A DNA stretch of 64,000 nt from Saitoella complicata NRRL Y-17804 (lineage: Eukaryota; Ascomycota; Saitoellomycetes; Saitoellales; Saitoellaceae): the NCBI RefSeq assembly GCF_001661265.1, contig NW_017567005.1, forward strand, positions 248,001-312,000, read 5' to 3'. The notes beneath the pieces were generated by a model. It was not told the origin of the DNA. It searched no databases and saw only the letters and a program-made list of their open reading frames with translations. Both the position numbers and the translations under genes were made by a program. Shown here in pieces: positions 1 to 11,883 of the stretch (positions within the stretch are counted from its first letter, which is position 1; each line of letters opens with the position of its first letter).

Positions 1-1434
1 GGGCGGGTGGAGTACCTCGCCGAAAGACGGATGCAGTTGCTTTCAGAAGTTCAACGTCTTGCGTACGCAATGAACGCTCCGGGAGCGCACGGAAATTCCT
101 GCGAAACAGCCAGTTACTTTGCCGATGTTTACGTCAAACCCGCTTGGCGAAAATTCAAGAACCAGATTTCGGCCGCCAGTGATGCAGCAGCCGTATCAGC
201 AGCGTTTCCCTTCCATGCATTCTTCGCATATGCTCCTCAGCCGTTGTTCTCTGATGCGTCCATTAAGGAGAATATTTCGGTCGCTGAGGATTGCTACAAG
301 CACATGCAGAACCTCTTCGAAGAGCTTGGAGGCCTTAGGCCACTTGAACTTTTGAAGAGGCGGAAGGACAAATTGGATTACCTTTTGACCAAGGAAGCCC
401 GCATCATAGCTCTGACTTCAGAGCAGGCTATTACCAAATGCAAGGAGTTCATTGAAATGGGCTTCCGTTATGACAGTGTCATCATCCCAGACTGTGCCTA
501 CATGTCAGAACTGGAAGCGTTTAGTACGCTCGCCCTGCAGTCTCAGAGCAACGGTGTCAATCAAATTAAGAGATTGATCTTGCTCGGAGACGACAAACGT
601 GCCGTGTCTGTCGTGCAAGATCTTCCTACCCAGGTGAACTTCAACCAAAGTCTCTTCAGCCGCCTGATGAGACTTGGTGTTCCCGTGGTACACCTGGACA
701 AGCAGAGTCGTACAAGGTTCCCAGAATTGTTTTCTTGGAGATACCATGGCATTGAGGACAGTTCGACCATCAAAGAATCACCCGAATTTTCTACAGCAAA
801 TGCCGGTTTCCGCTACGACTATCAGCTTGTCCATGTTGCAGACTACAAGGAAGAAGGCGAGGTCGAATCAACTCCCGGCTCCTTCCAAAACCTTGGAGAA
901 GCCGAATATGCAGTCGCTATCTTCCAATATATGCGTCTGCTTGGATACCCAGCGCAGAAGATCACCATCTTGTCTGCGTATACCGGGCAGCAGGCACTTA
1001 TCAACGGCGTCCTCGATCAGCGTTGCACTAGGAATCCACTATACGGTGTACCCGCTAGAGTAGCAACGATTGATGAACTCCACGGAGAACACAACGACTA
1101 TGTCATCTTCTCTTCCGTGCGCACCAAGGAAGTCGACATGCTTCGCGATGCTCGCCGTATGACTGCAGTAATGTCATCCGCAAGGCTGGGCCTGTATGTA
1201 CTGGGTCGTCAGGAACTCTTCCAGTTATGCCGTGATATCAAGCCCACGACTGATCTGCTGCTGGCGCGGCCAACTAAGCTCCAGCTTGTTACTGGAGAGA
1301 TGTACCCTACGAAGCGCGAGGTCGGTGCTGAGGCAAGCGCAGTGGAGATGGAGGGTGTGGAGCATCTGGGAGCATTTGTGTACGAAATGAGCAAGAAGGT
1401 AGTTGAGCAGTTAAAGGCCGAGCGCATGGCGTAG
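1..1434 (+). CDS. AQR: Aquarius/Cwf11-like intron-binding spliceosomal protein, C-terminal part
   Basis: The reading frame is open at the left edge, so only the last ~477 residues are seen. They align from memory with the C-terminal helicase half of Aquarius (fission yeast Cwf11), a spliceosomal protein that binds the intron upstream of the branch point. Recognisable blocks include CETAxYF, FPFHxFFAxAPQP, SPEFSTANAGF, the QNLGEAEY segment and ARLGLYV near the end. It is an SF1-type helicase fold, but the motifs that normally hold ATP and RNA are altered: PDCA at motif II, GDDKRAVSV at motif III, LHGEHND at motif V and MSSARLG at motif VI. It is probably a structural rather than active helicase. 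The stop is TAG at 1432-1434. It converges on the TFIIH gene, only 59 bp away. Family assignment is firm; loss of activity is inference. Confidence 0.9.
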   Translation, partial: GRVEYLAERRMQLLSEVQRLAYAMNAPGAHGNSCETASYFADVYVKPAWRKFKNQISAASDAAAVSAAFPFHAFFAYAPQPLFSDASIKENISVAEDCYKHMQNLFEELGGLRPLELLKRRKDKLDYLLTKEARIIALTSEQAITKCKEFIEMGFRYDSVIIPDCAYMSELEAFSTLALQSQSNGVNQIKRLILLGDDKRAVSVVQDLPTQVNFNQSLFSRLMRLGVPVVHLDKQSRTRFPELFSWRYHGIEDSSTIKESPEFSTANAGFRYDYQLVHVADYKEEGEVESTPGSFQNLGEAEYAVAIFQYMRLLGYPAQKITILSAYTGQQALINGVLDQRCTRNPLYGVPARVATIDELHGEHNDYVIFSSVRTKEVDMLRDARRMTAVMSSARLGLYVLGRQELFQLCRDIKPTTDLLLARPTKLQLVTGEMYPTKREVGAEASAVEMEGVEHLGAFVYEMSKKVVEQLKAERMA

Positions 1435-1493
1435 TAGAATAGAAGGCATCTAGGTTCAGGATTTCTCTATACGTAGCAACGATCTCTGGTACC

Positions 1494-2949
1494 TCAATCC
1501 TTTTTCCGATTTCGCGAGATGAACGCCTTTATACTTGCGTTTCCAGCATCTGACACATAGAATGAACGTTTTGTGGCATTTTCCCATAGCACAACACCCA
1601 GATCCTTCGCGTACTTAAGCACGAACTCATAATCATTTGTTGAAGCAAAGTCATGCCACAACCACCCTTCATTTGCTCGTATACGGTTCTTGTCCAGCTC
1701 CCATAATCGAATCTGGTCAACAACAGTAGGTGGTATTAGAGGTTGTTGTCTTCTCATCTGAGAATGCGCGTGTGTAGTTAGATACTGAATGATTTGGTCC
1801 GCATTAATCCCATTCTTTAAAGCCTCAAGGACAGATTCTCGTGTGATAATACCCGTGACCATGTTAGGAAAGCGTGCTTTCAGGCTTGCAAAAAGGCGAA
1901 GGACAGCGATCTGGAGCGGCGAGTTTGTATACGCGTATACCTTGTAGTTTGTCTCCAGTACAATGAATCCGCTCTGGGAACCTGGATCCAGTTTTGCTGA
2001 TAGCGCCCCTTGGAGGCCTGCGGCGGGACGTTTCCATTGACCGGCATGTGCTGTCAGAGTTGTTGCTAACCGAGTCGGATAGAATCTCCGAGATGTGCTC
2101 TTTCGTTGGTAGACAACACCATAATCTCGGAGATCCTCCAGCATGATTCTTTGTGTCGGAGTCAGAAAATCCGTTGAATAGTCTTGACCAAGCTCCAGTG
2201 ATCCAAGCATAAAGAGGAAATGCAGCACCTCAACCGGATCCATCTCCAACTCCTCTGCAACAGTCAAATACTGCAGTAACAGCGCCCATATCTGCGCATT
2301 CACGTCCTGTAACAGGAACTGGAAACCCGCATTTGTGATACTCATCGTCTCTCTCCTCTGTGGATTCCCTTCCATCAGCCCACTTTTCTGCAGTAGGCGT
2401 ACCACACCATCTCCAGGCATTCTATCCATAAGAGTGTTGACCATGAAGTGCAAAATCATCTCCCACTGCTCTGTCGCATGGCTATCAAGAAAGCCAACCG
2501 TCACCGCATTCTTGTCAGCTGTGCTGCATGGTACTCCAAACGACTTGTGGTCACCTCCTCCAGTCAATGCAATGCGGAAGTTTGTTCGAAATGCTGGGTT
2601 CATTGTTACTTCTCCTTTATACTCCTTGTATATCTGCATCCTTTTCAGCTTGTCCATCGCACTGTTCTGCCGTCCCTTGCTTCCTGGTTCCACCCAAGCA
2701 TCAAAACTTGCGGCTTCTACTGGTGCATCATTGTAGAGTGTGCTCATGACGAACTGCTTTGCAAGGCTTGGTAGGAGACGGAATATGGCGAGACATGTTG
2801 CGGGTTTCTGATATAACCGGGAGAACACCGGCGCAGGCAGACCTTCCAGGTAGTCATTCTGCCACCAAGGCAGTCAGCATATATCCAGAACAATGGCGGG
2901 AGCAGAGCCATACGATGCTGGTCTTGAAGTCTGTGGACGTGCTTGCCAT
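1494..2949 (-). CDS. TFB2: TFIIH core subunit Tfb2 / p52 (GTF2H4)
   Basis: Two exons on the minus strand: 2949-2914 (12 codons) and 2858-1494, with a 55-nt intron 2913-2859 (donor GTATGG, branch CTGAC, acceptor GGCAG). The joined protein is 466 aa, close to human p52 (462). It opens MASTSTDFKTSINDYLEGLP; an in-frame TAG just upstream supports this start. The family block RLYQKPATCLAIFRLLP follows, then the regions that anchor the XPB helicase, ending in the C-terminal domain that pairs with Tfb5/p8. Tfb2 acts in RNA polymerase II initiation and nucleotide excision repair. It is head to head with the thioesterase gene over 173 bp. Without the small first exon the conserved YLEGLP would be missing, so the intron is well supported. 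Confidence 0.93.
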
Positions 2950-3122
2950 CCAGGCCTAGCTGTGAGCGTCTTGTTGTTGGGTCGCATTTTGACGTACGAA
3001 CGGGCTGCAGCGGAGCATGCCGGTGCTTCCCCGCGCTCCGAACTCCGAACTCTAAAGTGAACAAAACGGCTACCAACTGATCCTCGACCCTTTTCGACTC
3101 GATCCGTTGACGAAACGACACG
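2950..3122. promoter_or_regulatory. Shared intergenic promoter region, TFB2 / thioesterase
   Basis: 173 bp between two divergent start codons. It must hold the 5' UTRs and proximal promoters of both genes. I see no clear TATA box or known operator. Confidence 0.5.
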
Positions 3123-3906
3123 ATGGCATCTGCTAAATGTTTGGACTTCACCAAGGCCGTTTGGCGCTCCTTCATTGACCATGGCGGTCTTGACGCGAAG
3201 GTGTTGGCAAACGTGAGTCTTTATCCGGCAATCCGCATTGCAATACACCGAGCATCGATTGCTGACCTTGGCGAAGATGTCCATCATCAGCGCAACACCA
3301 GGAAAGCTCAAGTGTCAAATGCAGATAGAGAAGCATCACGTAAATGTGCGTCCATTGATGATTCCCGGCTCAAGGTGAATCGATCACTAACAACCCCTTA
3401 AGCGCTACAACACACTCCACGGTGGCACAATCGCAACGATGGTAGATCTTGGAGGTACTTTAGCTGTGGCGACTCGGGGCTTGTGGACCACGGGTGTCAG
3501 CACGGATATCAACATCACATATATCAGCTCTGGTGGAACCATCGGTGACACGATTACAATGGTGTGCAAGGTCGTTTGTGCCGACGTTCGTTTCAGATGA
3601 CTAACGGCCTGCACAGGAGGGAGAAGTTGTCAGACTAGGTAAAACCCTGGCTTTCACCAGCGTTTTCTTCATGAACGCGAAAGGGGAGATGTTCGCAAAG
3701 GGTAATCACACCAAGGTAAGCTCGCTCTCCCCTCCTAAATGTAGGGTATCTCACAAGGTCAATAGTTCGTAGCGAAGTGCTGGACAGATGAGAGAAACAA
3801 GGGTACATCATTGGACTGGCTTCCTTGTTCTGGCTTTGCTAATGAATGCCTTCCAGTGGAGGAACTACACGCTGAAGAGGAACCCGCCGGTAAGACCGTT
3901 GTGTGA
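3123..3906 (+). CDS. Hotdog-fold acyl-CoA thioesterase, THEM2/ACOT13 type
   Basis: Five exons: 3123-3212, 3277-3345, 3403-3561, 3617-3715 and 3766-3906, with introns of 64, 57, 55 and 50 nt carrying CTGAC/CTAAC branch sites. The protein reads ...SATPGKLKC, HHVN, then RYNTLHGGTIATMVD, the hotdog hallmark with the HGG turn and the acidic residue used for thioester hydrolysis, then TDINITYIS and GKTLAFTS. That is the ACOT13/THEM2 family, small tetrameric enzymes hydrolysing acyl-CoA, often mitochondrial. A further intron probably lies at 3803-3856 (54 nt, GTACAT donor, CTAAT branch, CAG acceptor). It is in frame and stop-free, so both forms are open: 167 aa spliced, 185 aa unspliced. The substrate cannot be deduced. 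Confidence 0.87.
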
Positions 3907-4228
3907 TATACCAGAGACGAAAGAGAGATCACTATACCCATACTCATAGGAAGTAACATTTCAAAGTTGTAACTCCGACCAGAATCACATTACATTTCGC
4001 TGTGCAACTTGGGCAGCCAGGGGGCCCGAGCACGCTACTGTACTGCGGTGCCGACACCAAGAACCCGACCCGCTGAACGTCGAGGTAGCAGGTAGCAGGT
4101 CGCATACACCCTGGACGAAGGATTGAAGGAAGAGAAGGCGTGCAATACATCTGTGAACAAGCAGCGTAGCCGGAGAAACCCACTCTTTACTCCTGCCATC
4201 AATTGATGGTGAACGGCCTTTGCGCATC
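3907..4228. other. Intergenic, thioesterase 3' end to TOR start
   Basis: 322 bp holding the thioesterase 3' UTR and the TOR promoter and leader. A short direct repeat GGTAGCAGGTAGCAGGT lies near 4084-4100. Nothing else is recognisable. Confidence 0.4.
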
Positions 4229-7200
4229 ATGAGCGCCATGCAACCTCTCCCAGACGTCTTGCTCCCAAAGCTATTCTCCGACCTCAAGAGCAAGAACGAG
4301 GATGCGCGTCAACGATCAGCCGGAGAACTACGAGACTATGTCGCCGCGACATCTCGCGAACTTTCCGGAGAAGCGCTCACAAGGTTCAACAATGACATTA
4401 ACCGCCGGATCTTTGAATTGATCCATTCGAATGATGTGAATGAGAAAATTGGAGGTATTTTGGCGATTGACAGACTTATTGACTATGAGGGGGAGGAGAA
4501 CACTACGAAGATTACGAGGTTTGCGAATTACCTTCGAATCGTCTTGCCAGGGAATGACACGCAGGCGATGATCCTGGCCAGTAAGGCGCTTGGAAGACTT
4601 GCAGTACCAGGTGGAACACTAACCGCCGAGTTCGTGGAATTTGAAGTCAAGAAGGCATTGGAATGGCTGCAGGGAGACAGGCATGAAGCTAGACGACACG
4701 CAGCCGTTCTCGTCCTCCGCGAATTGGCTATCAACTCGCCTACGCTCATCTACTCCTACGTCCCGCAAATCCTCGACTTGATCTGGGTTGCTCTCCGCGA
4801 TCCGAAAGTCATCATCCGTGACTCAGCGGCCGACGCCCTGTCAGCTTGTCTGGAGATCATCTACCAGCGTGAAAGTCAACTTCGTCTGCAGTGGTATACC
4901 AAGATCCTCGAAGAAGCGCAGCACGGTTTGCGACTTAATACTGCCGATACCATCCATGCATCGCTTCTGACATATAGGGAACTCCTTCTCCGTGCAGGTA
5001 TGTTCATGCACGAACGCTACCGGGAGGTTTGTGAAATTGTGCTACGGTACAAGGACCACAGAGACGCACTCATTAGACGAAGTGTCATTTCTCTCATTCC
5101 TACTCTGGCCGCGTACAACCCTAATGAGTTCGTGGCGAGTTACCTGCACAAGTGCATGCTTCACCTCTTAGGACTCCTGAAAAAGGAAAAGGACCGGACG
5201 GCGCCTTTCGATGCCGTTGGTCGTGTTGCTATCGCTGTGGGAAGTAGTATGGGACCATACCTCGATGCGATTTTGGCGAGCATTAAGGAGGGTTTGGCGA
5301 TGAAGGGAAAGACGAGGGCAACGCAGGAAGCACCAATCTTTCAGTGTATCAGTATGTTGGCCACGGCCGTCGGACAAGCACTCACGAAGCACATCCACGA
5401 ACTGTTGGACCTCATGTTTGCGTGCGGCTTGAGTGAGCCTCTACGACAAGCTCTTGTCGATCTGGCGCATTACATCCCGCCGTTGCTTCCGACGATTCAG
5501 GAAAGGCTGTTGAACATGCTTAGCATGATCCTGAGTGGTAAGCCATTCAAGCAGCCCGGCAGTCCAGCGCATATTCAGACAGTTATCGCTCCTGCCGTCG
5601 CACGCGAGATTCGTGAATCGCAGGCCTCTGAAGGAAGAGATAGGGAGCTCATCACGCTCGCTTTGAACACTCTTGGCACTTTCGATTTCAGCGGCCATGT
5701 CCTGAATGAATTCGTGAAGGATTGTGCGATCTCGTATGTCGAGGATGACAATGCTGAGGTGCGGAAGGCTGCTGCGTTGACTTGTTGTCAACTATTCGTT
5801 CGGGATCCGATTTGTTACCAGACTAGTAACCATGCCATTCAGGTGGTAGGTGAAGTGCTGGAACGGTTGTTGACCGTAGGAATTGCCGACCCGGATCCTG
5901 TTATCCGACAAATCGTGCTCAGCTCCCTGGACGAGCGGTTTGACCGTCATCTCGCACAGGCAGAGAATGTTCGTTCGTTGTTTATTGCGCTGAATGATGA
6001 GGTCTTTGCCATTCGTGAGCTTGCGATTACAATTATCGGTCGTTTGACGTTTCACAACCCTGCATACGTTATGCCTTCTCTGCGCAAGACCCTCATTTCG
6101 TTATTGACGGAGCTCGAGTACTCCAGCGTGAGTCGTAACAAGGAAGAGGCTGCCAGGTTGCTCAGTCTCCTTGTCGCGGCGTCGCAGAAGCTCATTAAGC
6201 CGTATGTTGAGCCTATGCTGAAGGTGCTTTTGCCTAAGGCTCGTGACGCGAGTTCGGGTGTGGCTTCGAGCGTGTTGTCCGCTCTGGGTGAGTTGGCGAA
6301 TGTCGGAGGCGAGGACTTGCTGGTGTATATTAAGGACCTTATGCCTCTCATTATCGACACACTGCACGACCAAAGTTCGTCGGTGAAGAGAGACGCAGCG
6401 CTCAAGGCCCTCGGTCAACTTGCCAGTTCGTCAGGTTATGTTATCGATCCTTACCTCGAATACCCTCAGCTTCTAAATATCTTGATTGGTATCTTGAAGA
6501 CTGAGCAATCTAGCGATATCCGTCGAGAAACTGTTAAGCTTATGGGTATCTTGGGTGCACTGGATCCTTACAGGCATCAGATCATTGAGCGGGGTACCGA
6601 GGAGCATACGTTGGAGCAAAAGTCTGTCTCTACTGATGTGAGCCTGTTGATGGTTGGTATGACACCGTCTTCAGAAGAGTATTATCCTACCGTGGTTATC
6701 AGTTCATTGATGAATATTCTGAAGGATCCTTCTCTTGGAGCGCACCATACCGCTGTTATCCAGGCGATCATGTACATCTTCAAGACCATGGGGTTGAAGT
6801 GCGTGCCCTTCCTGTCACAAATTATTCCGGGATTCTTGCATGTCATGAGAACATGCTCGCCGACCATCCTGGAATTCTACTTCCAGCAGCTTGGTATCCT
6901 GGTCTCCATTGTCAAGCAGCATATCCGAAATTTTCTCGAGGATATTTTCAAGGTTATCCAGGAGTTCTGGAATCCCAGCTCGAACCTCCAGATTACCATT
7001 CTTGCTTTGGTTGAGTCGATTGCGAGGGCATTGGAGGGTGAGTTCAAGGTATACTTGCCTATTCTCTTGCCCTTGATGCTTCAGATCTTCGACGTGGATG
7101 TCACTCCGAGTCGCCAACCTACACAGAAAGTTCTGCATGCATTCATTGTTTTCGGTCAAAATATCGAGGAATACATGCACCTTATTTTGCCCGTGGTCGT

Positions 7201-10200
7201 CAAGATGTTTGAGAAAGTCGACGCTCCAGTTACACTTCGCAAGGCAGCCATTCAAACCGTTGCTCAGCTGTCTCGCAAGGTTAACTTCTCCGACCACGCC
7301 TCGCGCATCATTCACCCCCTATCTCGTGTTTTGAGCACTGCCAACCACGAACTCAAGATGGCATCAATGGACACCCTTTGTGCAATGATATTCCAGCTTG
7401 GGTTTGATTACGCTATCTTCATCCCCATGATCAACAAGGTTATCGTTACGAACAAGATCCAGCACCCTACGTACGAGCTCTTGGTATCAAAACTCTTGAA
7501 GGGCGATGCCCTGCCACAGGATTTGAGTCCTGAGGAGCGCTACGGTGACGCTCGTACCGATGAAGTGTCATCAGCAGATATCAGCGCGAAGAAGTTGCCT
7601 GTTAACCAACAGCATCTCAAGAGTGCCTGGGAAGCCTCACAGAGATCAACCCGAGACGATTGGCAAGAATGGATCCGTCGCCTCAGTGTTGAGCTACTGA
7701 AGGAATCACCATCACACGCATTGCGAGCTTGTGCCGGTTTAGCGGGTGTGTACTATCCACTGGCGCGTGAGCTCTTCAATGCTGCCTTTGTATCTTGTTG
7801 GACGGAGTTGTATGACCAGTATCAAGATGAGCTTGTTCGTGCGATTGAGACAGCTTTGATCTCCCCTAATATCCCCCCGGAAATCCTACAAACTCTGCTC
7901 AACTTGGCCGAGTTCATGGAGCACGATGACAAGGCTCTGCCTATTGATATTCGTACACTTGGTTTGTACGCCTCGAAATGTCACGCCTTCGCGAAAGCGC
8001 TACACTACAAGGAATTAGAGTTCATCTCCGAGCCTTCGACAGACACGATCGAAGCCCTCATCAGTATCAACAATCAGTTACAACAACCTGATGCAGCTAT
8101 CGGTATTCTGAGCCACGCACAACACCACCACGATCTTGAGCTGAAAGAAACATGGTACGAAAAACTTCAGCGTTGGGAAGATGCATTGTCTGCATACGAG
8201 CGACGCGAGGACCAGAACTCCTTTGACGTTACCATGGGTAAAATGAGATGTTTGCATGCATTGGGTGAATGGGACCTCCTTTCCCAACTCGCACAAGACA
8301 AGTGGATTCATGCCGGACATGACATGCGCCGTGCTATTGCTCCTCTCGCTGCTGCCGCTGCATGGGGTATGGGTCAGTGGGAGTTAATGGACGACTACAT
8401 CTCCGTCATGAAGCATGAATCACCAGATCGTGCATTCTTCCGTGCCATCATCTCCCTGCACAGAAACCAATTCACCGACGCAGCGCTTCACATCACTAAG
8501 GCTAGGGACCTTCTCGACACTGAGCTCACTGCTCTTGTCGGAGAAAGTTACAACCGTGCTTACAGTGTCGCTGTGCGCGTCCAGATGCTGGCAGAGCTTG
8601 AGGAAATAATCTCGTACAAGCAAAACGGGGACATGCCTGAGAAGCAAGCAACCCAGAGGAAGACTTGGATGAAGCGTCTGAAGGGATGTCAACGGAACGT
8701 CGAGGTTTGGCAACGTATGCTCAAGGTCCGTGCCCTTGTCATCTCTCCAAAGGAAAACATGGAGATGTGGATCAAGTTCGCCAACCTGTGCCGTAAATCT
8801 GGTCGTCTTGGTCTTGCCGAGAAGTCTTTGAACTCTCTGTTAGACGAAGAGGAGAGCATCTCTGATATGTCTTCCGCTATCAGGGCCCCTCCGTCGGTTG
8901 TATATGCGCACCTCAAGTTCACTTGGGCTACCGGTGGTCGCCGTGAGGCTTTGCACAATCTAAGAGAGTTCACCGCTAAGATGTCGCACGACCTTGGCTT
9001 GAACGCAAGTGAATCTTACCCTAAGGCTCTAACTCATGATCAAGCTGGCCAAAACATCGAGAGCTACACTCGTCTATTGGCTAGGTGTTACTTGAAGCAG
9101 GGTGAATGGCAAGTGGCCCTTCAGGACAGATGGAACGAACAGACGATTCCTGATATCCTGCGATCATACCTCCTCGCTACTCACTTCGATCCTGACTGGT
9201 ACAAGGCTTGGCACGCGTGGGCTTTGGCAAACTTTGAGGTGATCAACCACCATGAGCTCAAGGAGAATGCCATCACGAACGATATTATCACCGCTCACAT
9301 CATACCTGCTGTGCGCGGTTTCTTCAGATCAATTGCCTTGAGTAAGGGTAACTCGCTGCAGGACACCCTTCGTCTCCTCACCTTGTGGTTCAAGTTCGGC
9401 AACAATCAGGACATCAACAATGCCATTACGGAAGGTTTCACATCCGTACGCATCGACACCTGGTTGGAGGTTATCCCGCAATTGATTGCCCGTATTCACG
9501 TTACCGGACCACTTGTTCGACGCTTGATTCACCAGCTTCTTTCCGACGTTGGCCGTGCACACCCACAGGCACTGGTGTACCCAGTTACTGTCGCATCGAA
9601 ATCGCAGAGTGTATCCCGTCAGCGTGCCGCCTTGGCGATCATGGACAACATGCGCAACCACAGCGCGATTTTAGTCGAGCAGGCGTTGCTTGTAAGTAAA
9701 GAACTCATCCGTGTTGCCATCCTTTGGCACGAGCAGTGGCACGAGGGTCTTGAGGAAGCATCTCGTTTGTACTTCGGTGATCACAACATCCAGGCAATGT
9801 TTGCTACCCTTGAGCCATTGCACGAGATGCTGGAACGCGGTCCCGAGACTTTGCGTGAGATTTCTTTCCACCAGGCTTTCGGACGAGATCTGCAAGAAGC
9901 TCGCGACTGGTGTAGTAAGTACAAGCGATCCGGTGAACCCACTGACCTCAACCAGGCATGGGATCTCTACTACCAGGTCTTCAGGAAGATCTCGAAGCAG
10001 CTTCCTCAACTTACTACTCTGGAGCTCCAATACGTCTCGCCGCAGTTGCTTGCTGCTCGTGATCTCGACCTTGCTGTTCCTGGTACGTACCAGAGTGGGA
10101 AACCAATTGTCAAGATTTCCAGCTTCGCACCGACATTTACTGTCATTACGTCCAAGCAGCGCCCTCGACGTTTGACGATGAAGGGGAGCGATGGTAAGGA

Positions 10201-11269
10201 TTACCAATACGCCCTTAAGGGTCATGAAGATATCCGTCAGGACGAACGTGTCATGCAGCTCTTCGGACTTGTTAACACATTGTTGTCCATCGACTCAGAG
10301 TCGTTCAAGAGGCACCTCAACATCCAACGTTACCCCGTTATCCCTCTATCGCCTAACTCCGGTCTGCTTGGATGGGTGCCTGACAGTGATACATTGCACG
10401 TGCTTATTCGCGATTACCGTGAGAGCCGCAAGATCTTGCTCAACATCGAACACCGTCTCATGCTTCAGATGGCGCCGGATTACGACAATTTGATGTTGAT
10501 GCAGAAGGTTGAGGTTTTCGAGTACGCTCTCGACAACACAACCGGACAGGATCTATACAGGGTTCTCTGGCTCAAGTCCCGAAGCTCCGAGGCATGGCTC
10601 GACAGACGAACGAACTACACCCGCTCCTTGGCTGTCATGTCAATGGTCGGCTACATCCTCGGTCTCGGTGATCGTCACCCCTCCAACCTCATGCTCGACC
10701 GCTTCACCGGCAAAGTCATCCACATCGATTTCGGAGACTGTTTCGAAGTCGCCATGCACCGCGAGAAGTTCCCCGAGAAGATTCCGTTCCGTCTTACCCG
10801 TATGTTGGTTAACGCGATGGAGGTCAGTGGTATCGAGGGTAGTTTCAGGATTACTTGTGAGCATGTTATGCGCGTATTGCGTGATAACAAGGAGTCGCTC
10901 ATGGCTGTGCTTGAGGCTTTCGTCTACGATCCGCTTATCAACTGGCGTTTGATGACGAACGTGAGCCCGCCGGAGTCGCAAGTCGGCGAGAAACAAAAGC
11001 TGGATAACCCGGAAGACCCGAGTAGGGCACCGGCCAGGCGAAGTAAGGCAGATGAGAGCGAACTCGTCTCGCAGCAGCAGAACAAGCCTGAGGTTCTCAA
11101 CCAACGTGCTGTCAGTGTTCTGAACAGAGTCTCGAACAAGTTGACTGGTCGCGACTTTAAGCCGAACCAGGAGTTGGACGTCAGGGAACAGGTTGAGAGG
11201 TTGATTCAGCAGGCTACGAGCTTGGAGAATCTGTGTCAGTTGTATATTGGATGGTGTGCATTCTGGTAG
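4229..11269 (+). CDS. TOR: TOR serine/threonine kinase (PIKK), intronless
   Basis: A single 2,346-aa open frame from ATG 4229 (a second ATG follows at 4238); TOR proteins are usually 2,300-2,550 aa. In order: N-terminal HEAT repeats (to about residue 1100), FAT domain (about 1230-1800), FRB domain (about 1827-1928, with EEASRLYFG, the serine-containing helix that contacts FKBP12-rapamycin), PI3K-like kinase domain (GHEDIRQDE near 1998, catalytic GLGDRHPSN near 2148, HIDFGDC near 2167) and a C-terminal FATC of about 31 residues ending GWCAFW. It is the catalytic subunit of TORC1/TORC2, which tie growth to nutrients. All key motifs are intact. The FRB serine is kept, so rapamycin sensitivity is expected (inference). 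It converges on an unknown small gene 207 bp away. Only one TOR gene is seen here. Confidence 0.97.
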   Translation: MSAMQPLPDVLLPKLFSDLKSKNEDARQRSAGELRDYVAATSRELSGEALTRFNNDINRRIFELIHSNDVNEKIGGILAIDRLIDYEGEENTTKITRFANYLRIVLPGNDTQAMILASKALGRLAVPGGTLTAEFVEFEVKKALEWLQGDRHEARRHAAVLVLRELAINSPTLIYSYVPQILDLIWVALRDPKVIIRDSAADALSACLEIIYQRESQLRLQWYTKILEEAQHGLRLNTADTIHASLLTYRELLLRAGMFMHERYREVCEIVLRYKDHRDALIRRSVISLIPTLAAYNPNEFVASYLHKCMLHLLGLLKKEKDRTAPFDAVGRVAIAVGSSMGPYLDAILASIKEGLAMKGKTRATQEAPIFQCISMLATAVGQALTKHIHELLDLMFACGLSEPLRQALVDLAHYIPPLLPTIQERLLNMLSMILSGKPFKQPGSPAHIQTVIAPAVAREIRESQASEGRDRELITLALNTLGTFDFSGHVLNEFVKDCAISYVEDDNAEVRKAAALTCCQLFVRDPICYQTSNHAIQVVGEVLERLLTVGIADPDPVIRQIVLSSLDERFDRHLAQAENVRSLFIALNDEVFAIRELAITIIGRLTFHNPAYVMPSLRKTLISLLTELEYSSVSRNKEEAARLLSLLVAASQKLIKPYVEPMLKVLLPKARDASSGVASSVLSALGELANVGGEDLLVYIKDLMPLIIDTLHDQSSSVKRDAALKALGQLASSSGYVIDPYLEYPQLLNILIGILKTEQSSDIRRETVKLMGILGALDPYRHQIIERGTEEHTLEQKSVSTDVSLLMVGMTPSSEEYYPTVVISSLMNILKDPSLGAHHTAVIQAIMYIFKTMGLKCVPFLSQIIPGFLHVMRTCSPTILEFYFQQLGILVSIVKQHIRNFLEDIFKVIQEFWNPSSNLQITILALVESIARALEGEFKVYLPILLPLMLQIFDVDVTPSRQPTQKVLHAFIVFGQNIEEYMHLILPVVVKMFEKVDAPVTLRKAAIQTVAQLSRKVNFSDHASRIIHPLSRVLSTANHELKMASMDTLCAMIFQLGFDYAIFIPMINKVIVTNKIQHPTYELLVSKLLKGDALPQDLSPEERYGDARTDEVSSADISAKKLPVNQQHLKSAWEASQRSTRDDWQEWIRRLSVELLKESPSHALRACAGLAGVYYPLARELFNAAFVSCWTELYDQYQDELVRAIETALISPNIPPEILQTLLNLAEFMEHDDKALPIDIRTLGLYASKCHAFAKALHYKELEFISEPSTDTIEALISINNQLQQPDAAIGILSHAQHHHDLELKETWYEKLQRWEDALSAYERREDQNSFDVTMGKMRCLHALGEWDLLSQLAQDKWIHAGHDMRRAIAPLAAAAAWGMGQWELMDDYISVMKHESPDRAFFRAIISLHRNQFTDAALHITKARDLLDTELTALVGESYNRAYSVAVRVQMLAELEEIISYKQNGDMPEKQATQRKTWMKRLKGCQRNVEVWQRMLKVRALVISPKENMEMWIKFANLCRKSGRLGLAEKSLNSLLDEEESISDMSSAIRAPPSVVYAHLKFTWATGGRREALHNLREFTAKMSHDLGLNASESYPKALTHDQAGQNIESYTRLLARCYLKQGEWQVALQDRWNEQTIPDILRSYLLATHFDPDWYKAWHAWALANFEVINHHELKENAITNDIITAHIIPAVRGFFRSIALSKGNSLQDTLRLLTLWFKFGNNQDINNAITEGFTSVRIDTWLEVIPQLIARIHVTGPLVRRLIHQLLSDVGRAHPQALVYPVTVASKSQSVSRQRAALAIMDNMRNHSAILVEQALLVSKELIRVAILWHEQWHEGLEEASRLYFGDHNIQAMFATLEPLHEMLERGPETLREISFHQAFGRDLQEARDWCSKYKRSGEPTDLNQAWDLYYQVFRKISKQLPQLTTLELQYVSPQLLAARDLDLAVPGTYQSGKPIVKISSFAPTFTVITSKQRPRRLTMKGSDGKDYQYALKGHEDIRQDERVMQLFGLVNTLLSIDSESFKRHLNIQRYPVIPLSPNSGLLGWVPDSDTLHVLIRDYRESRKILLNIEHRLMLQMAPDYDNLMLMQKVEVFEYALDNTTGQDLYRVLWLKSRSSEAWLDRRTNYTRSLAVMSMVGYILGLGDRHPSNLMLDRFTGKVIHIDFGDCFEVAMHREKFPEKIPFRLTRMLVNAMEVSGIEGSFRITCEHVMRVLRDNKESLMAVLEAFVYDPLINWRLMTNVSPPESQVGEKQKLDNPEDPSRAPARRSKADESELVSQQQNKPEVLNQRAVSVLNRVSNKLTGRDFKPNQELDVREQVERLIQQATSLENLCQLYIGWCAFW

Positions 11270-11476
11270 GCAATCATTTACGTGATATCGATCGAGAGCA
11301 TATGTTTGGTTCATTTTGGGCGTTTAGGGTTTCCTTTTCACTTTTGGGCTTGCAATTGGGAGTAGCTATAGGTCTATGTAGCATATATCCAGCATCTTAT
11401 TGGATGACATACTTGCATTGGACCACGCTGAAGGTATCATGGTATATTGTATCATACAGTGTATAGAAAGCCCTCT

Positions 11477-11883
11477 CTACTCATCTACAACGGTGAAAGC
11501 TTCGAGCACCTCGAACTTATCGTGCAGCGTCAAAGCCCCAATCTTGAGACTCAAGAACTGTCCAGTTTCCTTACCACTCTCGTCGAGCGCTTCCAAAGAG
11601 AAAGCCGTGGGTGTATGCTTCTTGACCTGTAGCATATTGTCAGTACTTGAAATGGACCATGGACCACCAGGCATGCCACCTTAATCTTATAGGTTTTACC
11701 CTCAATACTAGCAGTAGCTTCCTTTCCATCATCGGTCTTCAGCAAGTCACCGTCAGAGATGACGAACTTTGACCGCTGGCCCTCCTCGGCGGCGTGAGAA
11801 CCGGTCTGTTTTGAGGGGATGATCGCGTTATCCTTCTCGACGAGGAACTCGCCTGTGTGTGCACGGATGTATGCTGTTGACAT
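11477..11883 (-). CDS. Small conserved-looking protein of unknown function
   Basis: Two exons: 11883-11680 (68 codons) and 11626-11477, with a 53-nt intron 11679-11627 (donor GTGGCA, branch TACTGAC, acceptor CTACAG). The product is 117 aa, begins MSTAYIRAHTGEFLVEKD and ends LEAFTVVDE. It has no signal peptide, membrane span or catalytic motif that I recognise. Alternating hydrophobic stretches (KFVISDGD, GKTYKIKV, FLSLKIGALTLHDKF) suggest a small all-beta domain in the cytosol or nucleus. The splice joins the frame cleanly with no stop, which supports a real gene. It lies tail to tail with TOR and head to head with the REEP gene over 350 bp. I do not recognise the family. Confidence 0.68.

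Noticed and set aside
9690-9740. GTAAGT inside TOR that looks like a donor site
   Set aside because: The frame runs on through conserved residues before the FRB domain ([13 protein letters not shown]), so splicing here would delete core sequence.
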